Under the pieces are notes generated by a model that had not been told where the DNA came from, did no database searches, and saw only the letters and a list, made by a program, of their open reading frames with translations. The position numbers and the translations under genes are program-made. From contig NZ_BDBR01000047.1 in the NCBI RefSeq assembly GCF_001613085.1, positions 1 through 64,000 of the forward strand: a DNA stretch of 64,000 bases, given 5' to 3'. Positions 58,563 through 64,000 of this stretch are shown here, one piece after another (the first letter of the stretch is position 1; each line of letters opens with the position of its first letter). The stretch is from Nocardia salmonicida NBRC 13393. Its GTDB lineage: Bacteria > Actinomycetota > Actinomycetes > Mycobacteriales > Mycobacteriaceae.

Positions 58563-60827
58563 ATGGACGACGAGCAGAACGTGCTGGCCACAGTGTGGCC
58601 GGAGGTGGTTGCCGAACTCACCACCGGCTCGGCCGACGGCGCCATCCCCGCGGTGAGTCGCGCACAGCAGGCCTGGTTGAAGCTGGTGAAGCCGCTCACC
58701 GTCGCGCAGGGTTTCGCGTTGCTGTCGGTTCCGTCGTCGCTGGCACAGGAGGCGATCGAGCGTGATCTGCGCGAGCCGATCCTGCGCTCGCTCGCCCGCC
58801 GATTGGGTCCCCAAGTGGAAGGACTCGGCGTGCGCATCGCCGCGCCGAGCCCGGCCGCGGGGGAGCGGGCCGGTAGTTCGCCTCGGCACGCCAGGATGAC
58901 GAGCAGGCCGGAGCGTCCGCGCGAGCAGGTCCGTCCGCCCGCCGGATATCCCGGCCCCGATTTCAGTGTTCCCGACTATGCCGCCCGTGGTGAGTACGGC
59001 AGGCCGCGCTACGGCGCGGGCGAGTACCCCGTCCAGGGCGGCGAGTACGGCAACGACTATCAGTCGTCGCCCGACTATCCGGCCAATGGCGAGTACCCGA
59101 ACAGCTACGGCGGCCGTGAGTACCCCGGACAGGCCGGCGAGTACGGCGAGCGCAACGACTACGCCGGGCACCGCGAGTACCCGATCGAACCGGACTACCA
59201 GCAGCAACAGCCCGAGTACCAGCAGGCACCCGCGGAATTCAGCCAGCCGACGGAGTACAAACAGGCTCCGTCGGAATACGGCCAGCAGTCCGAATATCAG
59301 CAGGCGCCCTCGGAGTACGGCCAGCAGCCGGAGTACAAGCAGCCACCCTCCGAATACACCCAGCAACCCGAGTACCAGGGTGAACGCAACGAGTTCCCCG
59401 GCAGCGATTTCGAGCCGACCGTTGCGTATCCGGCACCCGACTACCCCGGTGGCGAGTTCGGCGGCCGCGGTGAGTTCCGCGGTGCGCGTCCGGACCAGCG
59501 TGTTCCCGAGACCGCACCGCCCGCACGCCGTGAGCAGCCGGCCGCGCCGCGCCGCGACCACTCCGGGCAGGAGTCGCTGTTCACTCCCGAGCCGTCCGCG
59601 CAGCGCGCACCCAACCGCAGGCCGTCCGAAGAGCCCGCACCGGCCCGCGCCGAGGAGTCGAACGCCGACGGCCAGGACAAGCCGTTCCCCGGCCAACCCG
59701 GCGCTCAGCCGGTCGACGACGAACCGGTGGTCAGCAACCGCAACAACTGGCCGACCTACTTCAACAAGTCGCCCGAGGCGCCGCCGCAGTCGTCCTCGTC
59801 GGCCAGTCTCAATGCCAAATACACGTTCGAGACCTTCGTCATCGGCGCGTCCAACCGGTTCGCGCACGCCGCGGCGGTCGCCATCGCGGAGGCGCCCGCA
59901 CGCGCCTACAACCCGCTGTTCGTCTGGGGCGCTTCGGGATTGGGCAAAACCCACCTGCTGCACGCGGCGGGTCACTACGCGCAGCGACTGTTCCCCGGCA
60001 TGCGGGTGAAGTACGTCTCCACCGAGGAATTCACCAACGACTTCATCAACAGCCTGCGCGACGACCGCAAGGTCGCGTTCAAGCGGCGCTACCGCGAGAC
60101 CGACATCCTGCTGGTAGACGACATCCAGTTCATCGAGGGCAAGGAAGGCATCCAGGAGGAGTTCTTCCACACCTTCAACACCCTGCACAACGCGAACAAG
60201 CAGATCGTGGTGTCCTCGGATCGCCCGCCCAAGCAGCTGGCCACCCTGGAGGAACGGCTGCGGACCCGCTTCGAGTGGGGCCTGATCACCGACGTGCAGC
60301 CCCCTGAGCTGGAGACTCGCATCGCGATCCTGCGCAAGAAGGCGCGGATGGACCGGCTCGATGTGCCGCACGACGTGCTCGAACTGATCGCCAGCCGGGT
60401 GGAGCGCAATATCCGCGAGCTCGAGGGCGCGCTGATCCGGGTCACGGCCTTCGCCTCGCTCAACGGCCAGCCGCTCGACCTCTCGCTGGCCGAGGTGGTG
60501 CTGCGCGACCTGATGCCCGACACCGCGGCCCTGGAGATCAACGCGGCGACGATCATGGCCGTCACCGCCGAGTACTTCAACACCACGCTCGAGGAGCTCA
60601 CCGGGCCCGGCAAGGCGCGTCCGCTGGCGCAGGCCCGTCAGATCGCGATGTACCTGTGCCGTGAACTCACCGATCTGTCGCTGCCCAAGATCGGGCAGGC
60701 GTTCGGTCGCGACCACACCACGGTGATGTACGCGGAGAAAAAGGTGCGCAAGGAGATGACCGAGCGCCGTCGCGTCTACGACCAGGTCCAAGAACTCACA
60801 GCCCGAATTAAACAGCGCTCCCGCTGA
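58563..60827 (+). CDS. dnaA: Chromosomal replication initiator DnaA
   Basis: Replication initiator of 754 residues, far longer than M. tuberculosis DnaA (507) because of domain II. Domain I is at about residues 1-90 (WLKLVKPLTVAQGFALLSVP). Domain II, about 95-415, has many Tyr-Glu blocks with Gln/Pro spacers such as SEYGQQSEYQQAPSEYGQQ. The AAA+ domain III begins near 420, with Walker A GASGLGKT at 456-463 and Walker B ILLVDDIQF. Domain IV carries the DnaA-box recognition motif GRDHTTVMYA. ATG 58563 has GGGGAGGA upstream; GTG 58527 is rejected. A strong terminator follows. Confidence 0.97.
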   Translation: MDDEQNVLATVWPEVVAELTTGSADGAIPAVSRAQQAWLKLVKPLTVAQGFALLSVPSSLAQEAIERDLREPILRSLARRLGPQVEGLGVRIAAPSPAAGERAGSSPRHARMTSRPERPREQVRPPAGYPGPDFSVPDYAARGEYGRPRYGAGEYPVQGGEYGNDYQSSPDYPANGEYPNSYGGREYPGQAGEYGERNDYAGHREYPIEPDYQQQQPEYQQAPAEFSQPTEYKQAPSEYGQQSEYQQAPSEYGQQPEYKQPPSEYTQQPEYQGERNEFPGSDFEPTVAYPAPDYPGGEFGGRGEFRGARPDQRVPETAPPARREQPAAPRRDHSGQESLFTPEPSAQRAPNRRPSEEPAPARAEESNADGQDKPFPGQPGAQPVDDEPVVSNRNNWPTYFNKSPEAPPQSSSSASLNAKYTFETFVIGASNRFAHAAAVAIAEAPARAYNPLFVWGASGLGKTHLLHAAGHYAQRLFPGMRVKYVSTEEFTNDFINSLRDDRKVAFKRRYRETDILLVDDIQFIEGKEGIQEEFFHTFNTLHNANKQIVVSSDRPPKQLATLEERLRTRFEWGLITDVQPPELETRIAILRKKARMDRLDVPHDVLELIASRVERNIRELEGALIRVTAFASLNGQPLDLSLAEVVLRDLMPDTAALEINAATIMAVTAEYFNTTLEELTGPGKARPLAQARQIAMYLCRELTDLSLPKIGQAFGRDHTTVMYAEKKVRKEMTERRRVYDQVQELTARIKQRSR

Positions 60828-60844
60828 TTTCATCCCCAACCTCG

Positions 60845-60878
60845 AACACCGCCCTGACCTGGGGCGGTGTTCTTTTTT
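60845..60878 (+). terminator. dnaA intrinsic terminator
   Basis: A 10-bp stem AACACCGCCC/GGGCGGTGTT (60845-60854 with 60862-60871), a 7-nt loop and TCTTTTTT lie 17 bp after the dnaA stop. It also marks the left edge of oriC. Confidence 0.93.
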
Positions 60879-60882
60879 GCCC

Positions 60883-60928
60883 TGTGGATTCCTCGAGGAA
60901 TTCCTGTGGACTCCTCGAGGAATCCACA
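60883..60928 (+). repeat. oriC 46-bp direct repeat, copy 1
   Basis: Begins TGTGGATTCCTCGAGGA and contains two TGTGGA words each followed by a CTCGAG centre. Its right half (60905-60928) is a nearly perfect 24-bp palindrome made of two inverted DnaA-box-like ends around CCTCGAGG. Confidence 0.92.
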
Positions 60929-61068
60929 CCTTTGTGCACCGGTCGGTGCACAGGGTGTTGGGCGCGGGTGTGCAGCGTTCATGCACAGGCAGTTGTCCAC
61001 ATCATCCACAAGACGCTCCACTAACACCTGTGCACTAGCGGTGACCTGCGATGTCACCGAATCCGGCC

Positions 61069-61114
61069 TGTGGATTCCTCGAGGAGTCCCTGTGGAGTCC
61101 TCGAGGAATCCCCA
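61069..61114 (+). repeat. oriC 46-bp direct repeat, copy 2
   Basis: Same arrangement as copy 1, 186 bp to the right, with four substitutions; one of them breaks the final TCCACA to TCCCCA. Confidence 0.92.
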
Positions 61115-61614
61115 CCGTTGCCACCAGGCTGGCCCGACGTGTGAACAACTGGGTGAATCCGGTGGAACAACTCGAGGACAACTCGAGGATGGAATGGGGA
61201 CAACTCCGCCCCTCCACAGCCACCGCCGATTCATCCTCGAGTCACCCCAAGGCCATCCCCATGCCACCAAGCGCTCTGACCTGCGGATTCGGTCGAAATC
61301 CACAGATTCCACAGTGCCTACTACTACTTCGGTTCTCCTTCTAGAGAGAACTCTTTTAAAACAGGGTGTGTGGAAACTCGGTTGGGGAGGCTCGGCTTCG
61401 TCGCTTGTCCACTCACAAGCAGGCAAGGAGGAACAGGGGTAGTTCGACGAACAGGAATCGACCGGGAGGGTCGATGCGGAGTTCGCGCACTGCACGGGTA
61501 CCGTTTGGTTGTCGGTTGGTTGTGCGAGACTCAATGCGCGGCCGACACAGCAGTTCAACTCCGCTGACACACCCCCGCACACGGATTCGAAACTCGGAGA
61601 GGACAAATCGGGCG

Positions 61615-62790
61615 ATGGAGCTTGCGAGCATGAAGTTTCGGGTCGCCCGAGAGGACTTCGCCGAATCGGTGGCCTGGGTGGCGCGCAGTCTCCCGTCCCG
61701 GCCTCCGGTGCCTGTTCTGGGCGGTGTGCTGCTGGTGGCCGACGAGAACGGCCTGACGGTCTCCGGGTTCGACTACGAGGTCTCCGCGCAGATGCGCGTC
61801 GCGGCCGAGGTCGCCGGTCCCGGTCAGGTGCTGGTCTCGGGTCGCCTGCTCGCCGACATCACCAAGTCGCTGTCGAACAAGCCGGTCGATGTCTCGGTCG
61901 ACGGCACCCGCGTGCTCATCGCCTGTGGCAGCGCGAAGTTCTCCCTGCCGACCATGCCGGTCGAGGACTATCCCCAGCTGCCCGAGGTACCGCAGCAGAC
62001 CGGTGAACTCACCGTCGACGTGTTCGCCGAGGCAGTCGGCCAGGTCGCTGTCGCCGCCGGCCGTGACGACACCCTGCCGATGCTCACCGGCATCCGGGTC
62101 GAGATCGAGGGCAACGACGTGGTGCTCGCCGCCACCGACCGCTTCCGCCTCGCCGTGCGCCACCTGCAGTGGCAGCCGACCCGCTCCGATATCGAGACCG
62201 CGGTGCTCATCCCCGCGCGCACGCTCTCCGAGGCCGCCAAGACCCTCGGTGCCGCCGAGGCGCCCGTGCAGCTGTCGCTGGGCAGCGGTGGCGGCGCCGA
62301 CGGCCTGCTCGGCATCGTCAACGGCGGCAGGCGCACCACCACCCGGCTACTCGACGCGGAATTCCCCAAGTTCCGCCAGTTGCTCCCCAAGGAGCACACC
62401 TCCATCGCCACCCTGCCCGTCGCCGTGCTGTCGGAGGCGATCAAACGCGTCGCCCTGGTGGCCGAGCGCGGTGCCCAGGTGCGGCTCGAGTTCTCCACAG
62501 ACGGCGTGCTGTTGTCAGCGGGTGGGGACGACGCGGGCCGGGCCGAGGAATGGCTGGAGGCGGATTTCCGTGGCGAACCGCTCACCATCGCGTTCAACCC
62601 CGGCTACCTGACCGAGGGCCTCGCTGCGCTGCATACCGACCGGGTCACCTTCGGGTTCACCACCCCCAGCCGTCCCGCCGTGCTGCTGCCCGCCTCCGAC
62701 GAGGAGCCCAAGGTGCTCGAGTCGGGCGCGTTCGCGGCGCTGGAGAGCCAGTACATCTACCTGTTGATGCCGGTCCGGCTGCCCGGCTGA
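61615..62790 (+). CDS. dnaN: DNA polymerase III beta sliding clamp
   Basis: Ring-shaped processivity clamp of 391 residues, three clamp domains. The start is ATG 61615 (MELASMKFRVARED); ATG 61630 (MKFRV) is close behind and has GGAG at a good distance. Typical segments: VPVLGGVLLVADENGLTVSGFDYEVS (within about residues 35-60), GRDDTLPMLTGIRVEIEG and the C-terminal YIYLLMPVRLPG. The longer in-frame reading from 61366 runs through oriC and is rejected. recF follows after 25 bp. Confidence 0.96.
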   Translation: MELASMKFRVAREDFAESVAWVARSLPSRPPVPVLGGVLLVADENGLTVSGFDYEVSAQMRVAAEVAGPGQVLVSGRLLADITKSLSNKPVDVSVDGTRVLIACGSAKFSLPTMPVEDYPQLPEVPQQTGELTVDVFAEAVGQVAVAAGRDDTLPMLTGIRVEIEGNDVVLAATDRFRLAVRHLQWQPTRSDIETAVLIPARTLSEAAKTLGAAEAPVQLSLGSGGGADGLLGIVNGGRRTTTRLLDAEFPKFRQLLPKEHTSIATLPVAVLSEAIKRVALVAERGAQVRLEFSTDGVLLSAGGDDAGRAEEWLEADFRGEPLTIAFNPGYLTEGLAALHTDRVTFGFTTPSRPAVLLPASDEEPKVLESGAFAALESQYIYLLMPVRLPG

Positions 62791-62815
62791 GCCGGCAGGC
62801 GCCGGTAAGGTCCGC

Positions 62816-64000
62816 ATGTTCATTCGTGAGCTGTCGGTCCGTGATTTCCGTTCGTGGGAGCACGCCGACCTCGAGTTGTCCCCAGGGCGCACAGTGCTGC
62901 TGGGAGCAAACGGCAACGGCAAGACCAATCTGCTCGAGGCGGTCGGCTATCTGGCGACGCTCGGCTCGCACCGGGTCTCCGCCGACGCCCCACTGATCCG
63001 GATGGGCGCCACCCAGGCCAGGATCGGGGCCACCGTGGTGAACACCGGCCGGGAACTGCGCGTGGACGTGGAACTCAAGGCGGGCAGTGCCAATCGCGCG
63101 CAGATCAATCGCTCGCCGGTGCGCCGCTCCCGCGAAATCCTGGGGATTCTGCACACCGTCTTGTTCGCGCCGGAGGATCTGGCGCTGGTGCGTGGGGATC
63201 CGAGTGAGCGGCGTCGGTTCCTCGACGAGTTGTCCACAGCCCGGTTGCCCAGGCTCGCCGGTGTCCGAGCCGACTACGACAAGGTGCTGCGCCAACGCTC
63301 GGCCCTGTTGAAAACCGCTGGGCGCCAATCGCGTTCGCGCGCCGATCTGGGCACTCTGGACGTGTGGGACGGACATCTCGCCGACCACGCGGCGGTGCTG
63401 CTCGCCGAACGGCTGCGCCTTGTGCACGACCTGTATCCCCATCTGTCCCAGGCATATCGGTCGATCGCGCCCGAATCACGTCCTGCCGCAATCACTTACC
63501 GCTCGGGGTATCTCCCACCGGAACTGCTCGATCCGGCCAGGGCGCCGGAGGCCGGTGACGCACCGCTGCTGCACGAGATCATGCTGCGCGAGCTGGCCGC
63601 CGCACGGAACCGGGAGCTCGATCGCGGGGTCTGTCTGGTCGGCCCGCATCGCGACGATCTGGAGTTGCTGCTCGGCAGCGCGCCCGCGAAGGGCTTCGCC
63701 AGTCATGGTGAATCCTGGTCGTTCGCCCTCGCGCTGCGGTTGGCCTCGTTCGAGCTGTTGCGCAGCGAGGGTTCCGAACCGGTGCTGCTACTCGACGACG
63801 TGTTCGCCGAACTCGATCGTCGCCGCCGCGCCGCGCTCGCGGAGGTGGCCGCGGGTGCCGAGCAAGTGTTGATCACGGCCGCGGTGGCCGAGGACGTGCC
63901 GTCGGAACTGGCCGCCGAACCGTTGCGTGTGCAAACGACCGGCGAAGCCGACCGGCGTACCTCACATATCGTCGCCGAAGCCGTCGAACACGCCGAAGAT
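62816..64000 (+). CDS. recF: DNA repair ATPase RecF (partial)
   Basis: SMC-like ATPase that helps load RecA at gaps; 395 codons visible without a stop, cut at the right edge. Walker A GANGNGKTN (about residues 30-38), signature region SHGESWSFALALRLAS and Walker B LLLDDVFAELD are present; LFAPEDLALVRGDPSERRRFLDEL is a RecF hallmark. It already exceeds the M. tuberculosis protein (385), so a C-terminal extension is likely. It follows dnaN directly; no gnd gene lies between them. Confidence 0.95.
   Translation, partial: MFIRELSVRDFRSWEHADLELSPGRTVLLGANGNGKTNLLEAVGYLATLGSHRVSADAPLIRMGATQARIGATVVNTGRELRVDVELKAGSANRAQINRSPVRRSREILGILHTVLFAPEDLALVRGDPSERRRFLDELSTARLPRLAGVRADYDKVLRQRSALLKTAGRQSRSRADLGTLDVWDGHLADHAAVLLAERLRLVHDLYPHLSQAYRSIAPESRPAAITYRSGYLPPELLDPARAPEAGDAPLLHEIMLRELAAARNRELDRGVCLVGPHRDDLELLLGSAPAKGFASHGESWSFALALRLASFELLRSEGSEPVLLLDDVFAELDRRRRAALAEVAAGAEQVLITAAVAEDVPSELAAEPLRVQTTGEADRRTSHIVAEAVEHAED

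Larger units (their letters stand above)
60879..61614. other. oriC: Chromosomal replication origin oriC (dnaA-dnaN gap)
   Basis: The dnaA-dnaN intergenic region is oriC in mycobacteria and relatives. It contains DnaA-box-like 9-mers, including TTGTCCACA (60993), TCATCCACA (61002), AAATCCACA (61296), TGGGGACAA (61195, minus) and TGTGGA words at 60883, 60905, 61069 and 61091. A 46-bp sequence is directly repeated (60883-60928 and 61069-61114, 42 of 46 identical). Seven CTCGAG palindromes lie between 60892 and 61241. An A/T-rich stretch at about 61313-61365 (CTTTTAAAAC) is a candidate unwinding element. The dnaN promoter should lie in the last 200 bp. Confidence 0.88.

Noticed and set aside
58434..60986. 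850-codon minus-strand open frame across dnaA.
   Set aside because: Antisense shadow of dnaA that also crosses oriC; no protein family features.
61366..61614. N-terminal extension of DnaN by 83 residues.
   Set aside because: The sequence is Arg/Ser/Thr-rich, lies in oriC, and DnaN homologues start near the MELASMKFRV position.

Overview
The window is high-G+C actinobacterial DNA from a mycolic-acid genus, most likely Nocardia. From about 34.9 kb to the right edge the gene order matches the Mycobacterium tuberculosis origin region: pcnA, mutT4, Rv3909-like, murJ/mviN, sigM, rsmA, trxB, trxC, cwlM, Rv3916c-like, parB, parA, rsmG, jag, yidC, yidD, rnpA, rpmH, dnaA, dnaN, recF. The genus is inference; the order and families are read directly from the sequence.

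Left part (1-34.9 kb), mostly metabolic, transport and envelope functions: a leftward yrbE-mce lipid import operon whose last visible gene runs off the left edge; a secreted S1 protease; a DHA2 MFS exporter; an LppU-like lipoprotein; a serine beta-lactamase-like esterase next to a cytochrome P450; an L,D-transpeptidase with a CRP-type site upstream; a ugpAEBC glycerophosphodiester importer; a Fic protein with a serine in its active-site motif; an MBL hydrolase and an M13 peptidase; an XRE/DUF397 regulator pair divergent from an uncharacterised gene; pirin; a second MFS protein; a secreted DUF4185 (GH183-like) protein; a pxpABC 5-oxoprolinase cluster; and a molybdate operon (HTH-TOBE regulator, modA, modB, modC).

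Right part, cell wall, envelope stress, redox and chromosome maintenance: murJ encodes a very large flippase with a roughly 400-residue Pro-rich N-terminus and a C-terminal pseudokinase. sigM/rsmA and trxB/trxA follow, with a SigH/SigR-type promoter before trxB. cwlM has lost amidase zinc ligands and is probably a MurA regulator. ParABS is next, with four parS-like sites near parA/rsmG and a fifth 23 kb away inside pxpB. DnaA has a very long Tyr/Gln/Glu-repeat domain II, and the dnaA-dnaN gap (oriC) holds DnaA boxes, seven CTCGAG palindromes and a 46-bp direct repeat.

The most unusual signal is a pair of about 230-bp interspersed elements in two gene-free spacers (36571-36798 and 53178-53407). 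They share conserved flanks and hairpins, but the inner half of the central long stem and one pair in a third hairpin differ between copies on both arms together. This is compensatory change and points to selection on structure. Both are preceded by G-poor degenerate tandem repeats. The second lies in a 2.3-kb gene-free interval between parA and rsmG.
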